Positions 7,720 through 15,864 of a stretch of 64,000 nucleotides of DNA are shown piece by piece (position 1 is the first letter of the stretch; every line of letters begins with the position of its first letter). The notes under the pieces were generated by a model, which worked only from the letters and a program-made list of their open reading frames with translations, was not told where the DNA came from and ran no database searches. The position numbers were made by a program, and so were the translations under genes. Source of the DNA: Cellulomonas wangsupingiae. GTDB taxonomy: Bacteria; Actinomycetota; Actinomycetes; Actinomycetales; Cellulomonadaceae. The stretch is taken from NCBI RefSeq assembly GCF_024508275.1, contig NZ_CP101989.1:2790001-2854000 (forward strand). Reading direction: 5' to 3'.

Positions 7720-9728
7720 CGGAACTTCGTCCGGACGTCTTTCCCGTCGTCCTGCGGGGTCTCGTCGGCGACCACGCGGAGCAGGGCGTCGCCGTACTCC
7801 CGCAGGCGTGTCTGGCCGAGCCCTTGGACGTACCGCAGGTCCGCGGGCGCCGTGGGCATCGCCGCGGCGACGGCCTCGAGCGCGACGTCCGGCAGGACCC
7901 GGAAGGCAGGGACCCCGCGCTCGTCGGCGACCTGTGCGCGCCACGTGCGCAGCCGGTCGAGGACGGCCGGGTCCGCGGCGGCCGAGGCGCGCCGTCCGGT
8001 CCCCCGACCGCCGTCCTCCCCCGGCCACAGCCCGGCGAGGAAGCGCGACCGTGTCCGCGAGGCCCGGGACCCGGGGGTGCGGGCGGCCGCGTAGGACAGC
8101 TCGAGGTGGCGCCGCGCGCGCGTGACCCCGACGTACAGCAGCCGCCGCTCCTCGGACACCGCCGCCTCCGTCTGGGCCAGCGAGATGGGCAGGAGCCCGT
8201 CCGACAGGCCGACGAGGAACACCGCGTCCCACTCCAGGCCCTTGGCCGCGTGCAGCGACGCGAGCGTCACGCCGTCCACGGTCGGGGCGTGCTGCGCGGA
8301 CGCACGGTCGTCGAGCTCGGCCACGAGGTCCGTGAGCGTCGCGCCGCCGCGCGTCGCGACCATGTCGTCCGCGAGCCCCACGAGCGCCTGCATCGCGTCC
8401 CACCGCTCCCGGGCCGCGCCGCGCGCCGAGGGCGGCTGGGGCGCCCACCCCACGGACGTCAGGATGTCGCGGACCGTCTGCCCCAGCGGCACGTCGGCGT
8501 CCGCCGACCGTGCCCCGCCGCGCAGCAGCACGAGCGCGTCCCGCACGTCGCGCCGGGCGAAGAACCGCAGGCCGCCGCGCACCTGGTAGCCCAGCCCCGC
8601 GGCCGCGAGCGCCTGCTCGAGCACCTCGGACTGCACGTTGGTGCGGTACAGCACCGCGATCTCGCTGGCCGGCACCCCGGCCGCCACGAGCCGCGCGGCC
8701 CGCGCGGCGACGCCCGCGGCCTCCGCCTCGTCGTCCGAGTACGCGGTGAACCGCACCTGCGGCCCGTCGGGCTGCTGCGCGACGAGGTGCAGCGGCACCG
8801 GGTCGGACGGCCTGCGCGTCGAGGTGAGGACACGGTTGGCCAGGCCCACGACCTGCGGCGTCGAGCGGTAGTCGCGCACCAGCTTCACGACCCGGGTGCC
8901 GGGGTGCTGCCGCGCGAACGTCAGCAGGTGGTGCGGCGTCGCGCCGGCGAACGAGTAGATCGTCTGGCTCGGGTCACCCACGACGCAGACGTCGTGACGC
9001 CCACCGAGCCACTGGTCGAGCAGGTACTGCTGGAGCGGGCTGACGTCCTGGTACTCGTCGACCACGAAGTGCCGGTACTGGGAGCGGACCTCGTCCGCCA
9101 CCTCCCCGCGCTGCGCGAGCATGGCCGCGAGCAGCAGCAGCACGTCCTCGAAGTCGATGACGCCCCGCTCGGTCTTGACGTCCTCGTACGCGGTGATCAA
9201 CCGGGCGACCGCCTGCGCGTCCTGCCCCGCGGGCGCGGGCCGCCGCACGGCTGCGGCCGCGCGCTCGTAGTCCTCGGCGGTGACGAGCGACACCTTCGCC
9301 CACTCGATCTCGGCCGCGAGGTCGCGCACCGTGATCCGGTCGACGGAGACGCCCACACGCCGACCGGCCTCCGCGACCAGCGTCGCCTTCTGCTCCGCCA
9401 GCCGCGGCGGCGCGCCACCCACGACCCGGGGCCAGAAGTGCCCGAGCTGGCGCAGCGCCGCCGCGTGGAACGTGCGGGCCTGCACCCCGCTCGCGCCCAG
9501 GTCGCGCAACCGCACCCGCATCTCCCCCGCCGCACGGGCGGTGAACGTCACGGCCAGGACGGACGCAGGGCGGTACACGCCGGTCCGCACGCCGTAGGCG
9601 ATGCGGTGGGTGATCGCGCGCGTCTTGCCCGTGCCCGCGCCCGCGAGCACGCAGACGGGACCCGTCAGGGCGGTGGCGACGGTGCGCTGCTCGGGGTCGA
9701 GCGCGTCGAGGAGGGAGTCGGCGGACAT
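7716..9728 (-). CDS. uvrD2: UvrD2-type SF1A DNA helicase with HRDC domain
   Basis: 670-residue superfamily 1A helicase. Walker A AGAGTGKT is at residues 29-36 (Lys35), Walker B is VVDEYQDVSPLQ, motif III GDPSQTIYSFAGA, motif IV YRSTP, and motif V/VI LHAAKGLEWDAV and YVGVTRARRHL. A C-terminal HRDC domain covers about 595-665. Mycobacterial UvrD2 has a tetracysteine linker between motor and HRDC; no such cysteines exist here (only two Cys in the whole protein). It is divergent from mrx1, and its stop codon lies inside the whiB7 promoter. A GTG two codons upstream is an alternative start. Role: 3'-5' unwinding in repair or replication. Confidence 0.9.
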   Translation of the reverse strand: MSADSLLDALDPEQRTVATALTGPVCVLAGAGTGKTRAITHRIAYGVRTGVYRPASVLAVTFTARAAGEMRVRLRDLGASGVQARTFHAAALRQLGHFWPRVVGGAPPRLAEQKATLVAEAGRRVGVSVDRITVRDLAAEIEWAKVSLVTAEDYERAAAAVRRPAPAGQDAQAVARLITAYEDVKTERGVIDFEDVLLLLAAMLAQRGEVADEVRSQYRHFVVDEYQDVSPLQQYLLDQWLGGRHDVCVVGDPSQTIYSFAGATPHHLLTFARQHPGTRVVKLVRDYRSTPQVVGLANRVLTSTRRPSDPVPLHLVAQQPDGPQVRFTAYSDDEAEAAGVAARAARLVAAGVPASEIAVLYRTNVQSEVLEQALAAAGLGYQVRGGLRFFARRDVRDALVLLRGGARSADADVPLGQTVRDILTSVGWAPQPPSARGAARERWDAMQALVGLADDMVATRGGATLTDLVAELDDRASAQHAPTVDGVTLASLHAAKGLEWDAVFLVGLSDGLLPISLAQTEAAVSEERRLLYVGVTRARRHLELSYAAARTPGSRASRTRSRFLAGLWPGEDGGRGTGRRASAAADPAVLDRLRTWRAQVADERGVPAFRVLPDVALEAVAAAMPTAPADLRYVQGLGQTRLREYGDALLRVVADETPQDDGKDVRTKFR

Positions 9729-9809
9729 CGTGACCAGTCTCCCAGGCCCCGCCGACACGACGTGCGAGGATCTGTGGAGGAGACGACCGACGAGCACCGG
9801 CGAGGAGCC

Positions 9810-10070
9810 ATGACGACCCCCACCCCGGCACCGGGCACCGTGACGATGTACTCCACGACGTGGTGCGGCTACTGCCACCGCCTGCGCAAGCAGCTCGACT
9901 CCGCGGGCATCGCCTACGACGTCGTCGACATCGAGCAGCAGCCCGAGGCCGCGCAGCTCGTCGAGGACCTCAACGGCGGCAACCAGACCGTGCCCACCGT
10001 CGTGTTCCCCGACGGCTCCGCCGCCACCAACCCGTCCCTCGCCCAGGTGCGCGAGCGCCTCGGCGTCTGA
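9810..10070 (+). CDS. mrx1: Mycoredoxin-type glutaredoxin
   Basis: 86-residue thioredoxin-fold oxidoreductase. The active site is WCGYC at residues 18-22, the CGYC form typical of mycoredoxin-1, which reduces mycothiol mixed disulfides. The cis-Pro segment is TVPTVVFPDG and the GG-type C-terminal helix follows. GAGGAG lies 4 nt before the ATG at 9810. It is divergent from uvrD2 and convergent with nudC, the same order as uvrD2/mrx1/nudC in mycobacteria. Cytoplasmic; expected partners are mycothiol and mycothiol disulfide reductase, coded elsewhere. Confidence 0.92.
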   Translation: MTTPTPAPGTVTMYSTTWCGYCHRLRKQLDSAGIAYDVVDIEQQPEAAQLVEDLNGGNQTVPTVVFPDGSAATNPSLAQVRERLGV

Positions 10071-10084
10071 CGCCCGGCGGCCGG

Positions 10085-11143
10085 TCAGTCCGCGATCGGG
10101 CGCCCGAACCACTGCTCGACGAGCGCCCGCGCGATCGACGCACCGCCGGGCAGCAGCACCTCGCCCGACGCGACGGCGGCGACGAGCCCTTCGCGCGTGA
10201 ACCAGCGCGCCTCGGCCATCTCCACGCCGTCGACCTGCACGCGCGTGCTCGTCGCGCGCGCCCGGAAGCCCAGCATCAGCGACCCCGGGAACGGCCACGG
10301 CTGGCTCCCCGCGTACTCCACGTCGCCGACCTCGACGCCCGTCTCCTCCGCGACCTCGCGCCGCACGGCCTGCTCGGCCGACTCGCCGGCCTCGACGAAG
10401 CCCGCCAGCGTCGACCACCGGCCGGCCGGCCACGCCGCGGCGTGACCCAGCAGCAGACGGTCGTCGTCGTCGACGACCGCCATGATCACCGCCGGGTCCG
10501 TGCGGGGGTAGTGCTCGGACCCGTCGGCCTCGCACACGCGTGACCACCCGGCCTGCGCGACGCGCGTCGGCGCGCCGCAGCGCGGGCAGCGCGGGTGACG
10601 GTCGTGCCAGGCGTCGAGCGCCACCGCCGCGGTGGCGAGTCCCGCGTCGTGCGCGTCGAGGCCCGCACCGACGGCGCGCAGGGAATGCCAGCCACCGCGC
10701 GTCACCGGGCCGTCCGGGAGGTGGACCAGCACGTCGGCCGGCTCGCCGCGCACGGGCAGCGGGTGCTCGTCGGGCAGCCGCACGGCCAGCACCCGTGCGC
10801 CGTCGTCCTCCGCGCCCAGCAGGAGCCAGACGTCGTGGGGTTCGGCGTCGCCCGTCGGGACGTCGCCCGGCGCGCCCGCCGATCGCACGTCCGTCGCGGC
10901 GCCGGCCTCGCCGACCGCCGCGCCCGCCGCCAGCAGCGCACGCGCACCGGCGGGGTCCAGCCAGCGCACCGCGCCGTCGCCGTCGAGGAGCAGGCCGCCG
11001 TCGCGGACCGCCAGGACGCGGGTGCGACGGTCGGCCAGCGCGTCGGTCAGCACCCGCGGGCCGTCGCGCAGCTCGGCGGCGCGCGCCACGGACGCCCGCG
11101 CGAGCGGCAGGTCGGTCAGGGCGGGACGGGTCACGTGCGTCAC
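10085..11143 (-). CDS. nudC: NADH pyrophosphatase / NAD(+) diphosphatase
   Basis: 352-residue Nudix hydrolase of the NudC class, splitting NAD(H) into NMN(H) and AMP and able to remove NAD caps from RNA. The Nudix box runs from GFVEAGES to REVAEETGV at about residues 248-270, and the class-specific SQPWPFPGSLM motif follows it. Upstream is the zinc ribbon: CPRC, then a third Cys in RVCEADGSEHYPR, but the usual fourth Cys is replaced. The N-terminal domain is of typical actinobacterial type. It converges on mrx1 with a 14-bp gap. A GTG three codons downstream (VTRPALTD) is an alternative start. Confidence 0.92.
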   Translation of the reverse strand: MTHVTRPALTDLPLARASVARAAELRDGPRVLTDALADRRTRVLAVRDGGLLLDGDGAVRWLDPAGARALLAAGAAVGEAGAATDVRSAGAPGDVPTGDAEPHDVWLLLGAEDDGARVLAVRLPDEHPLPVRGEPADVLVHLPDGPVTRGGWHSLRAVGAGLDAHDAGLATAAVALDAWHDRHPRCPRCGAPTRVAQAGWSRVCEADGSEHYPRTDPAVIMAVVDDDDRLLLGHAAAWPAGRWSTLAGFVEAGESAEQAVRREVAEETGVEVGDVEYAGSQPWPFPGSLMLGFRARATSTRVQVDGVEMAEARWFTREGLVAAVASGEVLLPGGASIARALVEQWFGRPIAD

Positions 11144-11203
11144 GTTACGCGGAGCCGGCCGCGCCGACGGGCGCCCGCGACCGCAGGCCGCAGGGCCGCG
11201 CCG

Positions 11204-11232
11204 GGGGACGTCCCCTGACGTCCCGGGACGTC
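11204..11232. promoter_or_regulatory. Two adjacent perfect palindromes (candidate operators)
   Basis: GGGGACGTCCCC (11204-11215) and GACGTCCCGGGACGTC (11217-11232) are perfect dyads separated by 1 bp, and a near repeat of GACGTCC follows. They lie in the 163-bp divergent intergenic region between nudC and the phosphotransferase gene. They could be operators of an unidentified dimeric regulator. Confidence 0.4.
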
Positions 11233-11293
11233 CGTGGACGAACCGGACGCCAACACGCCGTGCGTCCGGCCCGGAGGACGGCCCCGCACGACC

Positions 11294-11299
11294 TACCCT
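11294..11299 (+). promoter_or_regulatory. -10 box TACCCT of a leaderless promoter
   Basis: TACCCT ends 7 nt before the GTG at 11307, so transcription should start at the start codon. No Shine-Dalgarno sequence is visible. Confidence 0.5.
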
Positions 11300-11306
11300 G
11301 GCGGTC

Positions 11307-12242
11307 GTGACCCGTTCGCCGCTCGCACTCGCCGCCCTCGCGACCGTCGCCGTCCCGGGGCTCGACGCGTACGACGTGCGGCGCCCCGTGCACCCGGGCG
11401 CCGACGTCGACGTCGCCGTCGTCGTCGACTCGGTCCGCCAGCGCTGGGTCGTCCGGGCGCCCCAGCACCCGGCCGCCGGCGCGGCGCTGGAGGCCGAGGT
11501 CGCGCTCCTGGAGGCGCTGGGGCCGTTCGTCGACGACGACCGGCTGCCGTTCGCGGTGCCGCGCCCGGTCGGGTTCGCGCACCTGCCCGAGGGCGGGCGG
11601 GCGAGCGTCCACCGGGAGGTCCCCGGCCGGCCGCTGCGGCTCGAGACCCTGCGCCCCGGGCCCGGCCTGGCCGCCGCGGTGGGCCGCGCGCTCGCCGCCG
11701 TCCACGAGCTGCCGACGTCCGTCGTGGAGAACGCCGGGCTGCCGGTCTACGACGCCGCCGGCTACCGCGAGCGCCGCCAGGCCGAGGTCGACGAGGCGGC
11801 GCGCACCGGCCTCGTGCCCGCGTCGCTGCTGCGGCGCTGGGAGGAGCTGCTCGAGGACGTCGCGATGTGGCGGTTCCGGCCGACGGTGGTGCACGGCGAC
11901 CTGTCGAGCACGCACGTGCTGGTGTCCGACGGCGCCGTCACCGGCGTGCTCGACTGGGGGTCGGCGATGGTCGCGGACCCCGCCGACGACCTGTCGTGGC
12001 TGCTCGTCGCCGCACCGCAGGACGCGGTGGACTCGATCCTCGAGGCGTACCTGCTGCGCCGCACCGAGCTGACGGACCCGCACCTGGCCGACCGCGCGCT
12101 GCTCGCCGGTGAGCTGGCGCTGGCCCGCTGGCTGCTGCACGGCGTGCGTGCCCACCGTCAGGACGTCGTGGACGACGCCGTGCAGATGCTGCACGACCTG
12201 GAGGAGCACACCCGCGTCGACGAGGCCGCCGCGGCCTTCTGA
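11307..12242 (+). CDS. Phosphotransferase of the APH/choline kinase fold
   Basis: 311-residue kinase-like protein similar to macrolide 2'-phosphotransferases and other APH-family enzymes. The Brenner motif HGDLSSTHVLV starts near residue 195 and the DWG-type metal motif (VLDWGSAMVADPADDLSWL) near 216. The N-terminal lobe has RWVVRAPQ, where the usual Lys of the ATP site is not obvious. The substrate cannot be told from sequence; antibiotic resistance is possible but many such chromosomal genes have metabolic or unknown roles. The GTG start at 11307 follows a TACCCT box with leaderless spacing. It converges on adnB, with a GCCGG/CCGGC hairpin in the 40-bp gap. Confidence 0.8.
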   Translation: MTRSPLALAALATVAVPGLDAYDVRRPVHPGADVDVAVVVDSVRQRWVVRAPQHPAAGAALEAEVALLEALGPFVDDDRLPFAVPRPVGFAHLPEGGRASVHREVPGRPLRLETLRPGPGLAAAVGRALAAVHELPTSVVENAGLPVYDAAGYRERRQAEVDEAARTGLVPASLLRRWEELLEDVAMWRFRPTVVHGDLSSTHVLVSDGAVTGVLDWGSAMVADPADDLSWLLVAAPQDAVDSILEAYLLRRTELTDPHLADRALLAGELALARWLLHGVRAHRQDVVDDAVQMLHDLEEHTRVDEAAAAF

Positions 12243-12282
12243 CGCCCCGCCGGATCTCTCCGGCCCGGCCGGTCGACGTCCC

Positions 12283-15200
12283 TCAGCGGGCACGGTCCCC
12301 GTCCGGCCGACCGCTCGCGGGAGCGGCGGTGGCGAGCAGGTGCGCGACCTCGTCGGGGCCGGGCAGCCGGTCCGGCACCACCGTGACACCCGCGCCGACG
12401 TAGCAGAACGCCGCCCGGACCAGCTCGGGGTCCGTGCCGCTCAGCCGCGCCCAGGCGATGCGGTAGACGGCCAGCTGCAGCTCACGTGAGCCCTGCTCGG
12501 CCGTGTCGCGGGGCGGCGCACCGGTCTTCCAGTCGACCACGACCACCGCTCCCGGCACACCCGGACGGTCGGGGTCGGGGAAGACGGCGTCGATGCGCGA
12601 GCGCAGCACGTACCCGCCGATGGTCGTCTCGACGTCGACCTCGACGGCCACCGGCGAGCGGTGGGCCCAGGGTGTGCGCAGGAAGGCCGCCCGCAGCGCC
12701 GCCTGGTCCGGGTCGTCGGGGAGCACGTCGTCGTCGGCCCCCGGCAGGTCGTCCACGTCGACGAGCGTCGCCTGGCCGTACCAGGCCTCCACCCAGGCGT
12801 GGAACGCCGTGCCGCGGCGCGCCTGCGGGGACGGCTCGCGCGGCACCGGTCGACGCAGGCCGAGGGCGAACTGGTCGGGCTGGGCGTCGAGGCGCACGAG
12901 CGACGACGCCGACAGGTGCGCCGGCAGCGCGACGCGGGCGTCACCCCGTCGGCGCGCGGCCTGCTCCGCGAGCAGCCGGTCCGCGAGCGCGTCCCAGTCG
13001 TCGGCGGCGCGCGACGGCCGGGCGCCGTCGGCCCCGCCGCCGTCGGTCCGCGTGCCGTCGGGCACGTCGTGGCCGAGCGGGTCGCCGCCGAGCCGGACGT
13101 CCGTGCCGCCGCGAGGGACGGGCACGTCGGATCGGGACGCCGGGGCGCCGGTGAGGGACGCCGGGACCTCGGCGCGCATCGCCGCCGCGGCGGCACGGAC
13201 GGCCGCGGCCGACGCGGCCACGGCGGCGCGCCGCGGCGCCGCCCCGTCGACGGTGAACGGGTCGACGGGCCAGACGGCCGCCGGGGTGAGGGCGCCGCGC
13301 GGGTTCTGGGTGCCGGTCTCCGGCTCGTCGGCCCGGGCGACGACGTCGACGAGCCCCGCGTCGACGAGCTCGGTGAGGAACGGGGACAACCGGCGAGGCG
13401 CCTTCGGCTCCCCCCAGTAGGCCGCGGACAGCAGCAGGTCCTCCCGTGCGCGGGTCACCGCGACGTACGCCAGGCGGCGCTCCTCGGCGACCTCGTGGTC
13501 GCCGGCGTCCAGGCGGAACCGGTCGAGACGGTCGGCGAGCTCCTTCGGAGACTCGGCGCCCGCGCAGTCCAGGCGCGGCAGGTCGTCCGCGTCGCCCCGC
13601 AGCGGGTACGGCAGCACGCCCAGCCCGGTCAGCCACGCCGAGTCCTTGGGGCCGTCCTTGCCGAGCATCGCGGTCGCGGGGAGCCCTCCGTCGACGAGCC
13701 CGGCGACCGCGACCGCGTCCCACTCGAGGCCCTTGGCGGCGTGCACCGTCATCACCTGGACCGCGTCGGGGTCCGGCTCGGTCACGGGCAGCTCGAGGCC
13801 GTCCTCACGGGCGTCCGCCGCCTCGAGCCAGGCGAGGAACGCGCCCAGCGTCGGGCGGTCGGCCCCGCGCGCGAACTCGGCGGCGACGTCCGCGAAGGCG
13901 TCGAGGTGCGCCCGCGCGCGCCCGGGTGCGGTGTCGGCACGCGCCTGCACCTCGATGTCGAGGCCGAACAGCCGCTCCGCCTCGCCGACGAGCTCCGGCA
14001 GCGACAGGCCCTGCTGGGCGCGGACGGCGCGCAGCACCCCCGCCAGCTCCGCCAGCCGACGGCGCCCCTCGGCGGTCAGCGCACGGCCGGCAGGGCTGCG
14101 CCAGCCCGGGGGCGGCGGGTCGTCGAGCGCGTCGACGAGGCTGCGCTCGTCGACGACGTCGGCCTCGACCCCCTGCCCGCCCGGCGCGCGTCCCGCCGGC
14201 CGCGCGCCCTGACGCGCCCAGTCGCCCAGCGCATGCAGGTCCGCGGCGCCCAGCCGGGTACGGGCGCCGGTCAGCAGCCGCACGACCGCGTCCCCACGCG
14301 TCGGGTCGTGGGCCGCCTGCAGCACGGCGACGAGGTCGACCACCTCGGGCGTGGCGAGCAGCCCGCCCAGCCCCACCACCTCGACCGGGAGGCCCGCGGC
14401 GCGCAGCGCCCGCCGCACGGGCTCGAACTGCGAGCGCTTGCGGCACAGCACGGCGGCGGTCCGGCGTCCCGCCGGGTGCGCCGCGGGCCGCCACCGGGCG
14501 GCCACCCACGCGGCGACGGCCTCCGCCTCGTCCTCGACGGTGCTCGCGACGACCCCCTGGACGGCACCCGGGCCGGCGCCGGGTCGCGGTGCCAGCCGGG
14601 GCACGTCGACCCGGGCGGCACCGGTGCGCAGGGGCGCGGCGACCTGGTTGGCGGCGTCCAGCACCGCGACGTCGTTGCGCCACGACGTCGAGAGCTGGAC
14701 GACGTCCGCAGGCCGCCGCCGCGCGCGCACGCCCTCGGCCGTGGGGCCCGCAGAGCCCGACCCGCCGGGGCCGCCGTCGGGGCCGCCGTCAGGGTCGCCG
14801 CCGGGGCCGCCGTCGGCGCCCCGGCCCGCCTCGACGACCGGGAAGGCCGCCGGGAACCGGGCGAGCCCGCCCGGGCTGGCGCCGCGCCAGCCGTAGATCG
14901 ACTGGTGCGGGTCCCCGACCGCCGTCACCGGGTGCCCGCCCGAGAACAGCGCCTGCAGGAGCACGAGCTGCGCGTACGAGGTGTCCTGGTACTCGTCGAG
15001 CAGGACGACCCGGAACCGGTCGCGCTCGGCGGCACCGACCTCGGGGACGTCGCGGGCGAGGCGGGCGGCGAGCGCCACCTGGTCGCCGAAGTCCAGGCTG
15101 TCGGCGGCCCGCTTGCGCGCGCGGTAGTCCGCGACGAGGTCGAGCACCCGGGCGCGCTCACCGAGCGAGGCGACGAGGTCGCGGACCTTCGCGTACGGCA

Positions 15201-15864
15201 CGCGCGGCTGGGTGCCTGCGGGCGTGGCCTCGAGGTCCGCCACGAGGGCCTCGATGCCACGGCGTGCGGCGGCGGGGTCGAGAAGGTGCTCGTCGAGCGC
15301 GCCGGACAGCGCGAGCACGGCGTCCACGACCGTCGACGTCGCCGCCGACGTGTCGAGGTCGCCCGCCCAGGACTCGACGACCTGCGACGCGAGCTGCCAC
15401 TGGGCGGCCTCCCCGAGGAGCCTGGCCCCCGGCTCGACGCCGAGGCGCAGCGCGTGGTCGGTCACCAGGGAGGCCGCGTAGGCGTGGTAGGTGGAGACGT
15501 GGGGCCGGGCGAGCTCGTCGACGACGTCCGCGCCCGTGGGCAGCGGGACGCCCTCGGCAGCCGCCGACCGCACCAGGGCCCGCAGCCGGCGCCGCACGCG
15601 CTCCGAGAGCTCGCCGGCCGCCTTGCGCGTGAACGTCAGGCCCAGCACCTGCTCCGGCGCCACCAGGCCGTTGGCGACCAGCCAGACCACCCGCGCCGCC
15701 ATCGTCTCGGTCTTGCCGGAGCCCGCGCCCGCCACGACGAGCGACGGGCGCAGCGGCGCCTCGATGACGGCACGCTGCTCCTCGGTCGGCGGGTGCTGCC
15801 CGACGAGCCGCGCGATGCGCACCGCCGAGAGGCCCTGGGCCTGCGACGTGGTGAGGGCGCTCAT
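12283..15864 (-). CDS. adnB: AdnB-like helicase-nuclease subunit
   Basis: 1193-residue UvrD-like helicase fused to a RecB-type nuclease. Walker A GAGSGKT is at 46-52, Walker B LLDEYQDTSYAQL, motif III GDPHQSIYGWRGA, motif V VMTVHAAKGLEWDAV and motif VI YVAVTRAREDLLL. The C-terminal PD-(D/E)xK domain has RSRIDAVF and VVVDWKTG (about residues 1080-1120). With AdnA it forms the actinobacterial end-resecting motor-nuclease that replaces RecBCD/AddAB. Its ATG overlaps the AdnA stop (ATGA), so the two are translationally coupled. A Gly/Pro/Asp-rich insert (GGPGGDPDGG repeats, about 350-370) sits inside the motor. The A/B assignment rests on gene order and the intact Walker A. Confidence 0.9.
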   Translation of the reverse strand: MSALTTSQAQGLSAVRIARLVGQHPPTEEQRAVIEAPLRPSLVVAGAGSGKTETMAARVVWLVANGLVAPEQVLGLTFTRKAAGELSERVRRRLRALVRSAAAEGVPLPTGADVVDELARPHVSTYHAYAASLVTDHALRLGVEPGARLLGEAAQWQLASQVVESWAGDLDTSAATSTVVDAVLALSGALDEHLLDPAAARRGIEALVADLEATPAGTQPRVPYAKVRDLVASLGERARVLDLVADYRARKRAADSLDFGDQVALAARLARDVPEVGAAERDRFRVVLLDEYQDTSYAQLVLLQALFSGGHPVTAVGDPHQSIYGWRGASPGGLARFPAAFPVVEAGRGADGGPGGDPDGGPDGGPGGSGSAGPTAEGVRARRRPADVVQLSTSWRNDVAVLDAANQVAAPLRTGAARVDVPRLAPRPGAGPGAVQGVVASTVEDEAEAVAAWVAARWRPAAHPAGRRTAAVLCRKRSQFEPVRRALRAAGLPVEVVGLGGLLATPEVVDLVAVLQAAHDPTRGDAVVRLLTGARTRLGAADLHALGDWARQGARPAGRAPGGQGVEADVVDERSLVDALDDPPPPGWRSPAGRALTAEGRRRLAELAGVLRAVRAQQGLSLPELVGEAERLFGLDIEVQARADTAPGRARAHLDAFADVAAEFARGADRPTLGAFLAWLEAADAREDGLELPVTEPDPDAVQVMTVHAAKGLEWDAVAVAGLVDGGLPATAMLGKDGPKDSAWLTGLGVLPYPLRGDADDLPRLDCAGAESPKELADRLDRFRLDAGDHEVAEERRLAYVAVTRAREDLLLSAAYWGEPKAPRRLSPFLTELVDAGLVDVVARADEPETGTQNPRGALTPAAVWPVDPFTVDGAAPRRAAVAASAAAVRAAAAAMRAEVPASLTGAPASRSDVPVPRGGTDVRLGGDPLGHDVPDGTRTDGGGADGARPSRAADDWDALADRLLAEQAARRRGDARVALPAHLSASSLVRLDAQPDQFALGLRRPVPREPSPQARRGTAFHAWVEAWYGQATLVDVDDLPGADDDVLPDDPDQAALRAAFLRTPWAHRSPVAVEVDVETTIGGYVLRSRIDAVFPDPDRPGVPGAVVVVDWKTGAPPRDTAEQGSRELQLAVYRIAWARLSGTDPELVRAAFCYVGAGVTVVPDRLPGPDEVAHLLATAAPASGRPDGDRAR

